Notes: generated from the letters alone by a model not told the origin. Shown: positions 1-6,533, counted from the first letter of the stretch. The stretch is 14,202 nucleotides of DNA from JAVXAG01 sp040307645 (GCA_040307645.1 JAWRJF010000072.1:1-14202); one strand, 5' to 3'. Numbers and translations are program-made.

Positions 1-20
1 ACTAATTAAAATTATCATAT

Positions 21-93
21 GATTTGCGACTGATTTTTGTGGAATATGGCAAACCAGTCGCAATTTCTTGTCTCTAGAGGAAAAACGGACAGG
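21..93. repeat. 73-bp hairpin repeat, copy 1
   Basis: This stretch aligns without gaps to 258-330 at a constant offset of 237 bases. Each copy opens with GATTTGCGACTGATTTTTG, has an 11-base variable linker, then a returning arm ending CAGTCGCAATT, so it can fold into a long hairpin. In this copy the stem has one A/C mismatch. A second small stem is possible between CTTGTC (67-72) and GACAGG (88-93). I do not recognise the family; a structured RNA or a small dispersed intergenic repeat are both possible. Confidence 0.6.
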
Positions 94-160
94 TTTTTAC
101 CTTTTAATGGAAATTTATGTGATAAAAGGGTAACAATGAAGGATGGAATGTATATTAAAT

Positions 161-200
161 GAATTTATGTAAATAATACACAGTAAATTTATGTAAATAA
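161..200. repeat. Short direct repeat AATTTATGTAAATAA
   Basis: The 15-base word AATTTATGTAAATAA occurs at 162-176 and 186-200, 24 bases apart, and its first part (AAATTTATGT) also occurs at 111-120. It lies in the A/T-rich spacer between the two hairpin repeats. No coding potential is evident in 1-480. The role is unknown; it may be protein-binding sites or low-complexity drift. Confidence 0.4.
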
Positions 201-257
201 ACATTGATTAAGGGTCAAAAGACCTTAAAAGTTACCCACAAAATGATTTTATTATAC

Positions 258-330
258 GATTTGCGACTGATTTTTGAAAACCAAGTAAAATCAGTCGCAA
301 TTCCTACTTTTTAGAGAGAAAGTGGGCAGG
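258..330. repeat. 73-bp hairpin repeat, copy 2
   Basis: This is the second copy of the repeat at 21-93. Here the hairpin is perfect: TTGCGACTGATTTT (261-274) pairs with AAAATCAGTCGCAA (287-300) around a 12-base loop. The linker differs from copy 1 while both arms are kept, and TAGAG and the closing CAGG are aligned in both copies. A second stem can form between 303-310 and 319-326, in a slightly different register from copy 1. Confidence 0.6.
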
Positions 331-395
331 AATACACAAGGCTGGGGCATTGTTATAAATGAATCATTGTCTGTGTTTAAATAAGTAAAAAGCTA

Positions 396-424
396 TTGAA
401 AGTAAATAGTTTTAGTGGTATACT
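396..424 (+). promoter_or_regulatory. Promoter of the Y-family polymerase operon
   Basis: TTGAAA (396-401), a 17-base spacer and TATACT (419-424) form a near-consensus vegetative promoter. The expected start of transcription, about 431, lies just before the LexA palindrome at 437-450, so LexA bound there would block the polymerase. Confidence 0.75.
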
Positions 425-436
425 GATAAAACAAAA

Positions 437-450
437 AGAACATATGTTCT
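437..450. promoter_or_regulatory. LexA operator (SOS box)
   Basis: AGAACATATGTTCT is a perfect 14-bp palindrome. The core GAACATATGTTC matches the Firmicute LexA (DinR) box. It lies 12 bases after the -10 element and about 48 bases before the polymerase start codon, so SOS induction of this operon is strongly predicted. Confidence 0.88.
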
Positions 451-497
451 ATTTACCGATTTGGATATAAACATATGACATCATGGAGAGGGGGATA

Positions 498-1754
498 ATG
501 TTGAATAATAGGATTGTTATGCATATTGATGTTAATTCAGCATATCTGAGCTGGACGGCCGTTGATCTTTTGGAAAATGGGTATGGACTTGATATAAGAA
601 CAGTTCCCGCAGTTATAGCAGGTGATCCCGAAAACAGGCAAGGTATTATATTGGCTAAATCAATTCCAGCTAAAAAATATAATATAAAAACAGGTATGAG
701 TCTGTTTGAAGCTAAAAAAATATGCACTGAGCTTAAGGTTTTTCCACCAAACTATGATTTGTATCTAAAATGCAGTGAAGCAATGTATTCTATACTAAAG
801 GAATATTCGCCTATTATTCAAAGATATAGTGTAGATGAGTGCTTTTTAGACTATACAGATTCCATAAATATATTGGGGGACCCTATAGAAACCGCTTACA
901 TTATAAAATCGCGAATAAAAAAAGAACTTGGATTTACTGTGAATATTGGAATTGGACATAATAAGCTATGTGCTAAGATGGCAGGGGAATTAAAAAAACC
1001 TGATATGGTTCATACTTTACTTAATGAAGAAGAAATTCAACGTAAACTATGGCCCTTAGATGTAAAGGAATTATTTATGGTAGGCAGGGCAACAGAAAAA
1101 AAGCTAAAGAGTATAAATATAAAAACCATAGGGGATTTAGCAAACGCTGACATAGTGATTTTAAAGAGGATATTAAAAAGCCATGGGGTTTTGATAAAGA
1201 ATTATGCTATGGGTTGTGATTATGAAAGGGTTATTCATAATTCTGAAATTATCCAAAAAGGAATGGGGAATAGCATGACCATAAAATATGATGTAACAGA
1301 AGCTGAAGAGGCTAAAAAGTATTTATTAGCATTGACTGACAGGGTGACAATGAGACTCAGAAAGCAAGGATGTAAAGCTTCCTTAATATCAGTATTCATT
1401 AAAACTAGCGGGTTTATTAGGTATAGCCATCAACTTAAACTCCCTTTCTTTACAGATGATACAACAACGATATATGAATATATATGTAAGCTTTTTGATG
1501 AAGTATGGAGAAAAGAACCCATAAGGCACCTTGGAGTAGGGGTATCGGATTTTTCCCATGGAAAACAGTATCAACTTACTATTTTTGATAGTAATAGACT
1601 AAAAGAAGAAAGTATAAATCAAACCGTAGATTCTATAAGGGCTAAATATGGTCAACTAGCTATATTTAGAGGTGCTTTTGTAAATACGGACCTAAAGCCT
1701 ATGGAGGGCGGTGTCAATGATGGAAATTACTTAATGATGGGAGGGTATAAATAA
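498..1754 (+). CDS. dinB: Y-family translesion DNA polymerase (DinB/UmuC superfamily)
   Basis: The 418-residue product has the Y-family layout. The first metal-binding carboxylate is in MHIDVNSAYLSW (Asp11) and the catalytic SVDE motif is at about residues 111-114 (Asp113, Glu114). A helix-hairpin-helix-like thumb follows, then a C-terminal little-finger region. Such enzymes extend DNA past lesions at the cost of fidelity. ATG 498 is chosen because GGAGAGGGGG at 485-494 is well spaced for it; an in-frame ATG at 483 overlaps that site. The gene follows a LexA-controlled promoter and shares one base with the next gene. Whether it is Pol IV-like or UmuC-like is not certain from sequence alone, so the symbol is provisional. 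Confidence 0.9.
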   Translation: MLNNRIVMHIDVNSAYLSWTAVDLLENGYGLDIRTVPAVIAGDPENRQGIILAKSIPAKKYNIKTGMSLFEAKKICTELKVFPPNYDLYLKCSEAMYSILKEYSPIIQRYSVDECFLDYTDSINILGDPIETAYIIKSRIKKELGFTVNIGIGHNKLCAKMAGELKKPDMVHTLLNEEEIQRKLWPLDVKELFMVGRATEKKLKSINIKTIGDLANADIVILKRILKSHGVLIKNYAMGCDYERVIHNSEIIQKGMGNSMTIKYDVTEAEEAKKYLLALTDRVTMRLRKQGCKASLISVFIKTSGFIRYSHQLKLPFFTDDTTTIYEYICKLFDEVWRKEPIRHLGVGVSDFSHGKQYQLTIFDSNRLKEESINQTVDSIRAKYGQLAIFRGAFVNTDLKPMEGGVNDGNYLMMGGYK

Positions 1755-2017
1755 TGAAAATCATTGCAAAACCTATAGATGTTATTGTGGCTTTTAGACA
1801 TGGAAAAAAACCTATGCCTTATAAATTCAAATATTTAGATGAATATTCTATGTATAATGAGATAAAAATTGATAAGATTATATCTATAGAGGATAGTAGG
1901 CTTGCAGGCATAAATGCAATAGTGTATACTTGCCAAAGTGAGATAAAGGGTTGTTTAAAAATATATCAGTTAAAATTTATTATATCAGAATATAGATGGC
2001 AGCTTTATAAAATATAA
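1754..2017 (+). CDS. Small protein coupled to the Y-family polymerase
   Basis: This 87-residue basic protein is translationally coupled to the polymerase: the TAA stop and this ATG share one base. It begins MKIIAKPIDVIVAF and ends in a pattern of short beta strands with several Tyr and Lys, suggesting a small beta-rich fold without transmembrane segments. From memory, similar small proteins often follow Y-family polymerase genes in Clostridia; I know of no assigned function. Coupling and the shared SOS promoter suggest an accessory role in translesion synthesis, which is inference. It does not look like YolD, the partner seen in Bacillus. Confidence 0.7.
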   Translation: MKIIAKPIDVIVAFRHGKKPMPYKFKYLDEYSMYNEIKIDKIISIEDSRLAGINAIVYTCQSEIKGCLKIYQLKFIISEYRWQLYKI

Positions 2018-2125
2018 GGGGAATAAGTTAATATAAGGATGTACACTTATTTAAATTATATAAAATAGAAAAAAAGTAATTAAATGTATATTTAAAATTG
2101 AAATTTCTGAATATGTTGTAAGGGA

Positions 2126-2154
2126 TTGACAGATTATGATTTATTCCGTATAAT
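2126..2154 (+). promoter_or_regulatory. tRNA operon promoter P1
   Basis: TTGACA (2126-2131), a 17-base spacer and TATAAT (2149-2154) are a perfect consensus promoter, 138 bases before tRNA-Met. Apart from this and P2, the 274-base gap 2018-2291 shows only a weak 7-base inverted repeat (2022-2028 and 2045-2051). Confidence 0.8.
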
Positions 2155-2230
2155 AACGGAGTAAGCTTGATTCAGGTTTTACAGAGAAAAAATGTTACCG
2201 AAGTTTTGCAGAAATAAAATTAAAAAGTTG

Positions 2231-2259
2231 TTGACAATGTCCAACGAATTTGGTAATAT
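2231..2259 (+). promoter_or_regulatory. tRNA operon promoter P2
   Basis: TTGACA (2231-2236), a 17-base spacer and TAATAT (2254-2259) lie 32 bases before tRNA-Met. With P1 this gives tandem strong promoters, typical of stable RNA operons. Confidence 0.8.
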
Positions 2260-2291
2260 ATTTCTTGCAGTGATTTGCAGAAACAATATAT

Positions 2292-2368
2292 GGCGGTGTA
2301 GCTTAGTTGGCTAGAGCGTCCGGTTCATACCCGGAAGGTCGGTGGTTCGACTCCACTCGCCGCTACCA
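2292..2368 (+). tRNA. tRNA-Met (CAT)
   Basis: The 77-base cloverleaf has anticodon stem TCCGG/CCGGA with loop TTCATAC, a T-loop GGTTCGACTCC and an encoded CCA. The acceptor stem pairs GGCGGTG with CGCCGCT, beginning with a G-U pair. It lacks the unpaired C1 of bacterial initiators, so elongator Met is the best reading. A CAT tRNA read as Ile after lysidine modification is the alternative. Confidence 0.92.
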
Positions 2369-2378
2369 TTTTTTTTAT

Positions 2379-2454
2379 GGGCGTATAGCTCAGCTGGGAG
2401 AGCACCTGCCTTACAAGCAGGGGGTCATAGGTTCGAGCCCTATTACGCCCACCA
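2379..2454 (+). tRNA. tRNA-Val (TAC)
   Basis: The 76-base cloverleaf has acceptor GGGCGTA/TACGCCC, anticodon stem CCTGC/GCAGG with loop CTTACAA (anticodon TAC) and an encoded CCA. Only 10 bases separate it from tRNA-Met. Confidence 0.95.
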
Positions 2455-2486
2455 ATTGTTTCAATCACTGAAGCAGATGATTATGC

Positions 2487-2563
2487 GGCCTGGTAGTTCA
2501 GTTGGTTAGAATGCCAGCCTGTCACGCTGGAGGTCGACGGTTCGAGCCCGTTCCAGGTCGCCA
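2487..2563 (+). tRNA. tRNA-Asp (GTC)
   Basis: The 77-base cloverleaf has acceptor GGCCTGG/CCAGGTC, discriminator G, anticodon stem CCAGC/GCTGG with loop CTGTCAC (anticodon GTC) and an encoded CCA. It is third in the operon. Confidence 0.95.
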
Positions 2564-2583
2564 ATTTAATATTTGCACAATAT

Positions 2584-2660
2584 GGTGGGTATCGTCAAGT
2601 GGTTAAGACCCAGGGTTGTGGCTCCTGTATACGTGGGTTCGAATCCCACTACCCACCCCA
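2584..2660 (+). tRNA. tRNA-His (GTG)
   Basis: The acceptor stem GTGGGTA/TACCCAC is preceded by the extra G(-1) that pairs with C73, the identity element of tRNA-His. The anticodon stem CAGGG/TCCTG carries loop TTGTGGC (anticodon GTG), and CCA is encoded. Confidence 0.95.
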
Positions 2661-2676
2661 TTTTTTAAAAGAGTGA

Positions 2677-2751
2677 TGGGGTATCGCCAAGCGGTAAGGC
2701 AACGGATTCTGATTCCGTCATGCGCAGGTTCGAATCCTGCTACCCTAGCCA
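2677..2751 (+). tRNA. tRNA-Gln (CTG)
   Basis: The 75-base cloverleaf has acceptor TGGGGTA/TACCCTA, typical of tRNA-Gln with its U1-A72 pair, anticodon stem ACGGA/TCCGT with loop TTCTGAT (anticodon CTG) and an encoded CCA. It reads CAG codons; a TTG isoacceptor should exist elsewhere. Confidence 0.93.
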
Positions 2752-2759
2752 ATTTAAAA

Positions 2760-2783
2760 AAACAAGATGTATTCATCTTGTTT
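2760..2783 (-). terminator. Reverse-strand terminator between tRNA-Gln and tRNA-Cys
   Basis: AAACAAGATG (2760-2769) pairs perfectly with CATCTTGTTT (2774-2783) around a 4-base loop. On the minus strand the stem runs into seven T's. It lies 64 bases beyond the recombinase stop, so it would stop recombinase transcripts before they run antisense through the whole tRNA operon. On the plus strand the T run is only three, so tRNA transcription should pass. Confidence 0.65.
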
Positions 2784-2793
2784 ACATATATAT

Positions 2794-2893
<100 letters not shown>

Positions 2894-2929
2894 AAGTCAA
2901 GGTACTAGTTATCTTGACTTTTTTATTTT
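2894..2929 (+). terminator. tRNA operon terminator, inside the recombinase gene
   Basis: AAGTCAAGGTA (2894-2904) pairs with TATCTTGACTT (2910-2920; one G-U) around a 5-base loop and is followed by TTTTATTTT. It begins 26 bases after the tRNA-Cys CCA end and is oriented to terminate the tRNA operon. The same bases, read on the other strand, encode the KVKITSTLTS stretch of the recombinase. Confidence 0.8.
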
Positions 2930-4298
2930 CTCCGATTTCAATTTTTTCAATTACATTGTGAATGTTGTTGAAATTTAAGTCTTCTCGGATGTTTTCAATC
3001 CAGTGATAAATAACATTTTCGTTAAGTGCAGGAGGTGGAGTCTGCTCTGAAAGCGCCTCGATCTCTTCTTTTAATTTTCCAATTTCATTCCCCACAGAGG
3101 CGATTCCAACTTGGGGAAAATTTGGATCAGCAAGCTTATCAATTAATGCAGCCATTCTTTTTTCTTTTTCTGACTTTTGCTTTCTTATCATTTGGTTGAA
3201 CTCAAAAACTCTCTGATTCTCGCTAGTTCTATACCTAGCGATATATAGTCCTAATTCCTCCGTTGTCTCCTCTGACAATAAGTCCTTAACATACTGTCTA
3301 CAGATATCATCGATATAATCCATACTGATTGTTTTAACGGGGCACTTTTTATTGTCACAATAGTAGTAAGCGGCCTCATTTCTTTTTTTAGCAATATGAG
3401 CGCGCATTTTATTGCCACATTCACAGTAGACTAATCCTTTTGTTAAATAATTGTTCATAGTGAGCTTTCTCCTTCCTCTCATCTTTTGCACTAAATCGAA
3501 CAGTTCCTTATCTATAATAGGTGGTATGGCATCTTCTATCCTTATACACTCTGACGTGTCTGCATGACGCGTTCTTGTGCCATCTAGACTAAATACATAA
3601 ACTCCAATATATTTTTCATTGCGGAGCATATCGTAAACCGTTGAGTATTTCATAATATTACCACGTTTTGTCTTAACTCCCATACGTTCCATCTCATCAA
3701 GAACAGATTTTATTTCATTTGCAAGAGAAGCTTTAAAAAGCTTTCTAACCCACATTGCTTCGTTTTCATTTATAACATAGTGCTGGTCAACTATATCGTA
3801 GCCATAAGGGGGATTACCGCCATTGAAGAGTGCTTTTAGTGCGTTTTCACGAAGACCTTTTTTTACTTCTTCAGCTAAATCTAATAAAAAATATTGGCTG
3901 AATAATTGGTTGATGCCTTTTGTTAAAAATGCAGCTTTTCCTTCTCCAAAATTTTCGGAAACAGAAACTAAAGATATGCCCATCTCTTGTAACTTGTATT
4001 CGTAATTAAGGTGATCTCTCATATTACGTGCAAATCTATTAGATTTATGGACTAGTACAATTTCTGCACCAGTATCTTCGATACTGGACATCATTTTTTG
4101 GAATTGGGGACGCTTATCGTTTTTAGCCGACTTTGCCTCATCAGAATAGACTTTGATTATATTTATATTGTGTTTCGAGGCATATTCATTGCAAGCTCTT
4201 ACCTGAGCATCGATAGATTCTTCACGTTGCATGTCAGAAGAAAATCTTGCATATATTACACCGTTAATCATTTTTAATATCCTCCGTTTATTAAAAAA

Positions 4299-4333
4299 GG
4301 GTATAAAAATACCCCTAATTTGACTTTTAGGGG
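4299..4333 (-). promoter_or_regulatory. Candidate terminator/antiterminator in the recombinase leader
   Basis: On the minus strand, CCCCTAA can pair with TTAGGGG (7 bp, 8-base loop). Alternatively GGGTAT pairs with ATACCC (6 bp, loop TTTT), directly followed by TTTTTT, as in an intrinsic terminator. The two hairpins share the GGG bases, so only one can form. The run of T's ends 10 bases before the recombinase ribosome-binding site. This is the layout of an attenuator; the trigger is unknown. Confidence 0.5.
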
Positions 4334-4381
4334 TTGCATATGATACAATTTGAGTGTTGAAGTTGGATTGTATCATGCAAC
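4333..4381. repeat. Inverted repeat upstream of the recombinase
   Basis: Arms GTTGCATATGATACAAT (4333-4349) and ATTGTATCATGCAAC (4367-4381) are inverted copies, differing by a 2-base insertion, with 17 bases between them. It lies just upstream of the leader hairpins and can fold as a 15-bp stem in the recombinase mRNA. It may instead be a binding site for the recombinase or a directionality factor. Confidence 0.6.
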
Positions 4382-4392
4382 CGATTTACATT

Positions 4393-4424
4393 AGCTCCGT
4401 AGTGATACGGGGCTTTTGTTTTTT
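4393..4424 (+). terminator. Plus-strand intrinsic terminator between two minus-strand genes
   Basis: AGCTCCGTA (4393-4401) pairs with TACGGGGCT (4406-4414; one T-G pair) around GTGA and is followed by TTTTGTTTTTT. It points right, although both flanking genes point left and no rightward gene precedes it. It may end an antisense RNA across the recombinase leader or insulate the accessory gene from outside transcription. Confidence 0.6.
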
Positions 4425-4432
4425 ATGTTTAA

Positions 4433-5233
4433 TTAGATATTATACTTTATCCAATACTGTTTATAGTTTGAAGTATAAATATTATTACTGAACTCTGTAG
4501 TACCAGCAGGGACCGCAAAGAAAGTATACATTTTAGAACTTCCACCGTTATATAATTTTAAATTTGACGAACCAAGATTGCCATTGTCGTGTAGCAGACT
4601 TAATTCATGGAAATTTGAGATTTTAGCATTACAGCGGCCATTATACAAATCGTAATCACTTATGATGGAATGACCATTTAAAGAGAAATCTTCATACCCG
4701 GACTTTGCAGCAACATCAAATTCAAGGCCAACTATTTCGTAGCCGGCATAGTCTGGCAGAGTATATTCTTCATGAAAAGACCAGGTTTCAGAATCAAGCT
4801 CTTTGAATTTATTAATTGCATCAGTAGATTTATAGACATTGGTAAGCTTGAAATACAGAGTTCCTTCGTAGGTCTTTATTGTTACACCCTTAGTTGGATC
4901 TGCGGGGTTGGTTCTGTATCCTTTAGGATTTATTACAGTTAGCTTGCACTTGTACTTCTTACCCTTAGTTTTGCAAGTAATTGTCGCTTTGCCAACTTTT
5001 TTAGCAGTTACTTTACCATATTTGTTAACAGTTGCAATAGATTTTTTACTACTGGACCATTTGGTTTTTGAATAAGCGCCAATTGCATTTAAATAGTAAG
5101 TATCCCCTATTCCTAATCTTAATTTAGTCTTGCTAAGCTTTACAGTAGCCGCACTTGCAAATACCGTTGAAGTTAATACTAGTGATAGTACCATGACTAA
5201 AATCAGTAACAGGTTAATTTTTTTGTTTTTCAT
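4433..5233 (-). CDS. Secreted protein with bacterial Ig-like (Big_2) domain
   Basis: The 266-residue product has a clear Sec signal peptide: MKNKKIN, a hydrophobic stretch of about 16 residues, and a likely cut after FASA near residue 28. A Big_2-like domain follows (about 30-103): the initial VKLSKTKLRLGIGDTYYL, KWSSSKKSIATVNKYGKVTAKKVGKATITCK, and a closing CKLTV strand. The rest (about 104-266) is beta-rich with few charges and matches no family I can name. AGAAGGAG lies well spaced before the ATG at 5233. It sits between integrase and repressor, where prophages often carry lysogeny-expressed cargo, so a lysogenic conversion role (surface or matrix binding) is possible but inferred. No LPXTG anchor is present, so it should be released or loosely attached. 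Confidence 0.8.
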   Translation of the reverse strand: MKNKKINLLLILVMVLSLVLTSTVFASAATVKLSKTKLRLGIGDTYYLNAIGAYSKTKWSSSKKSIATVNKYGKVTAKKVGKATITCKTKGKKYKCKLTVINPKGYRTNPADPTKGVTIKTYEGTLYFKLTNVYKSTDAINKFKELDSETWSFHEEYTLPDYAGYEIVGLEFDVAAKSGYEDFSLNGHSIISDYDLYNGRCNAKISNFHELSLLHDNGNLGSSNLKLYNGGSSKMYTFFAVPAGTTEFSNNIYTSNYKQYWIKYNI

Positions 5234-5328
5234 TGTTGTTCTCCTTCTAAATTAAAAATATTTTTTTAACAATATCTTATCATTTTTAGTTTGTCTTCTG
5301 TGTCGCAATGTATCGCATTTTGTCAATG

Positions 5329-5565
5329 TTAAGCAGACAACATATGAGCGTACGCTTCTAGCCTGTCTGCAGGTGTCATTTTCTCAAAGTCACGATTATT
5401 TATATGTGCAATTTCATGATCGTATGCAGCACATTGCCTCTGATCACTTAGTCTAGCATTAATTAGTATTGTGTAATAGACTTGTCCATCCTCATCATAA
5501 TAATATGCCGTTAGTCCAGCAACCCTTGGTGGTAAGTCAATTAATAGCACTTGGATTTTTTCCAT
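5329..5565 (-). CDS. Short ImmA/IrrE-type metallopeptidase
   Basis: The 78-residue protein carries the zinc-binding HEIAH motif (HExxH) in YDHEIAHI, and a downstream Glu in RLEAYAH that fits the third ligand. This is the minimal peptidase core; typical ImmA proteins are 120-170 residues, so it is short. ATG 5565 has AAAGGGG 9 bases upstream; a TTG three codons earlier is possible. It follows the repressor gene by 14 bases, as in ICEBs1 immR-immA, where ImmA cleaves the repressor after DNA damage to induce the element. The same role is inferred here. Confidence 0.88.
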   Translation of the reverse strand: MEKIQVLLIDLPPRVAGLTAYYYDEDGQVYYTILINARLSDQRQCAAYDHEIAHINNRDFEKMTPADRLEAYAHMLSA

Positions 5566-5579
5566 TCTAATCAACCCCT

Positions 5580-5942
5580 TTATTTACCACTTAACTTCTT
5601 CAATATTTCTGCAACTTGCTCAATGTCTTCTTTGGTTGCTTTTCTGCTTGCATCAAACAATACACGCATTTCAGGGCGATCAAACATTTCTTGTGCTAAC
5701 TCAGCAGCATCAGAGTTAATGTAATAAGAGTTATTATCATTATTAGTTTCCCATTCAAATATTTCATTAGGATTAACATCATATAATTTGCATAAGACGG
5801 TGATGCTATCAACATCTGGTCTACTTACCCCATTTTCCCAATTAGATATAGTCTTCTTATTTATGTTAGTTCTTTTTTCTACTTCTTCCTGTGTAAAACC
5901 AGCTCTTTTTCTGGCTATTTTTAACTTATCATTTAAACTCAT
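5580..5942 (-). CDS. XRE-family repressor (CI/ImmR-like)
   Basis: The 120-residue protein has an N-terminal helix-turn-helix of the Cro/CI type (about 5-60: KLKIARKRAGFTQEEV and KTISNWENGVSRPDVDSI) and an acidic C-terminal tail (about 70-120) that could mediate dimerization or be the ImmA target. GAGGTGA precedes ATG 5942. It has no LexA/CI-type peptidase domain, so induction by RecA-driven self-cleavage is unlikely, which fits a partner metallopeptidase. It probably represses the rightward early promoter and its own promoter through the dyads at 5985, 6045 and 6077. Confidence 0.92.
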   Translation of the reverse strand: MSLNDKLKIARKRAGFTQEEVEKRTNINKKTISNWENGVSRPDVDSITVLCKLYDVNPNEIFEWETNNDNNSYYINSDAAELAQEMFDRPEMRVLFDASRKATKEDIEQVAEILKKLSGK

Positions 5943-5978
5943 GATTTCACCTCAATATTATCTTTGTCTATATACTAT

Positions 5979-6006
5979 ATAATATCTCAAAATCTTGGAA
6001 TGTCAA
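5979..6006 (-). promoter_or_regulatory. Repressor promoter (leftward)
   Basis: Read on the minus strand, TTGACA (6006-6001), a 16-base spacer and TATTAT (5984-5979) drive the repressor gene at 5942. Operator-like dyad O1 fills the spacer. The inverted repeat AATCTTG/CAAGATT (5991-5997, 6004-6010) overlaps the -35. Confidence 0.65.
5985..5999. promoter_or_regulatory. Operator candidate O1
   Basis: On the minus strand this reads TCCAAGATTTTGAGA. It matches the dyad TCCnA-5-TnGGA seen at O2 and O3 except for one base in the second half. It lies between -35 and -10 of the leftward promoter, so binding would block repressor synthesis. Confidence 0.5.
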
Positions 6007-6038
6007 GATTAAAAATCCAAATATTTTAGAAAAAATAG

Positions 6039-6067
6039 TTGACTTCCAACGAAATGGGAGTTATATT
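6039..6067 (+). promoter_or_regulatory. Rightward early promoter (Cro-like gene)
   Basis: TTGACT (6039-6044), a 17-base spacer and TATATT (6062-6067) lie 34 bases before the Cro-like start codon. The spacer contains operator candidate O2. Confidence 0.65.
6045..6059. promoter_or_regulatory. Operator candidate O2
   Basis: TCCAACGAAATGGGA fits TCCnA-5-TnGGA and occupies the -35/-10 spacer of the rightward promoter. The 16-base word here matches O3 at 14 positions, 32 bases away (about three helical turns). Confidence 0.55.
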
Positions 6068-6076
6068 ATATTTAAG

Positions 6077-6091
6077 TCCAAGAAAATGGGA
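6077..6091. promoter_or_regulatory. Operator candidate O3
   Basis: TCCAAGAAAATGGGA fits TCCnA-5-TnGGA. It lies just after the expected start of rightward transcription and overlaps the left edge of the Cro-like gene's ribosome-binding site, so binding would add to repression. Confidence 0.55.
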
Positions 6092-6101
6092 GGTGATAAG
6101 A

Positions 6102-6341
6102 ATGACAGTTGCAGAAAGAGTAAAAGAACTAATTCGTGATGATGGGTTGAAACAATATGCAGTTGCAAAAAAATCCGGGATCCCCGAAAAACAATTCAAT
6201 GCATTACTTAATGGAAGAAAAACATTTACTGCTGATTTGTTAGTTCCGATTTGCAAAGCAATTAACAGAAGCCCAGACGAAGTTCTGGGATTCAAAGCTA
6301 AACGAGAGGAGGATAACTTAGAAAAAAACAAAATCATATAA
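6102..6341 (+). CDS. Cro-like XRE-family regulator
   Basis: This 79-residue protein is almost entirely a helix-turn-helix domain: VKELIRDDGLKQYAVAKKSGIPEKQFNALLNGRKTFTADLL carries the two core helices, and NRSPDEVLGF closes the fold as in Cro/CI proteins. ATG 6102 has GGGAGGTG at 6088-6095; upstream in-frame codons run through the promoter and are unlikely to be translated. It diverges from the repressor and probably acts as the lytic-side regulator, competing for O1-O3. The small size and lack of any extra domain fit Cro rather than CI. Confidence 0.88.
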   Translation: MTVAERVKELIRDDGLKQYAVAKKSGIPEKQFNALLNGRKTFTADLLVPICKAINRSPDEVLGFKAKREEDNLEKNKII

Positions 6342-6356
6342 GAAGGAGGTGAAATC

Positions 6357-6533
6357 ATGAAATCTCTTGAAATCAACAGGTTTACGTTCTTCACAGAAGA
6401 AGAACAGCAAAATTTGCATCAAATAGCGAATGCAATAACAAACACAATCAAAGAAAAAGATCTTACATATTGTGAAGCAATGGAAGTGCTAAGAATATGT
6501 AAGATCAATTTTCAACAGTCAAGGCTTATTTAG
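6357..6533 (+). CDS. Small hypothetical protein (58 aa)
   Basis: A strong AGAAGGAGGTGA sits just before ATG 6357, and the gene follows the Cro-like gene by 15 bases, so co-transcription is likely. The product begins MKSLEINRFTFFTEEEQQNL and is predicted mostly helical, with a Cys-containing end (YCEAMEVLRICK). I do not recognise a family. Its stop region overlaps the stop region of the oppositely oriented gene at 6526-6639 by 8 bases. Confidence 0.75.
   Translation: MKSLEINRFTFFTEEEQQNLHQIANAITNTIKEKDLTYCEAMEVLRICKINFQQSRLI

Noticed and set aside
161..330. CRISPR array, because of repeated words with spacers.
   Set aside because: Only two 73-bp copies exist and they contain long hairpins. 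Unit length and copy number do not fit an array.
483..497. Upstream ATG start for the polymerase at 483.
   Set aside because: It overlaps the GGAGAGGGGG ribosome-binding site that fits ATG 498, and adds nothing to the conserved N-terminus.
449..727. Minus-strand frame within the polymerase operon.
   Set aside because: It lies over a clear coding region on the other strand, with no ribosome-binding site.
4272..4376. N-terminal extension of the recombinase to ATG 4376.
   Set aside because: The catalytic domain starts at ATG 4271, which has a good ribosome-binding site, and the extension covers the hairpins. A leader peptide role is possible but unsupported.
4333..4381. The inverted repeat as an intact attP site.
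   Set aside because: In an integrated element attP is split between the two ends, so an intact copy next to the recombinase is not expected. A regulatory or accessory site is more likely.
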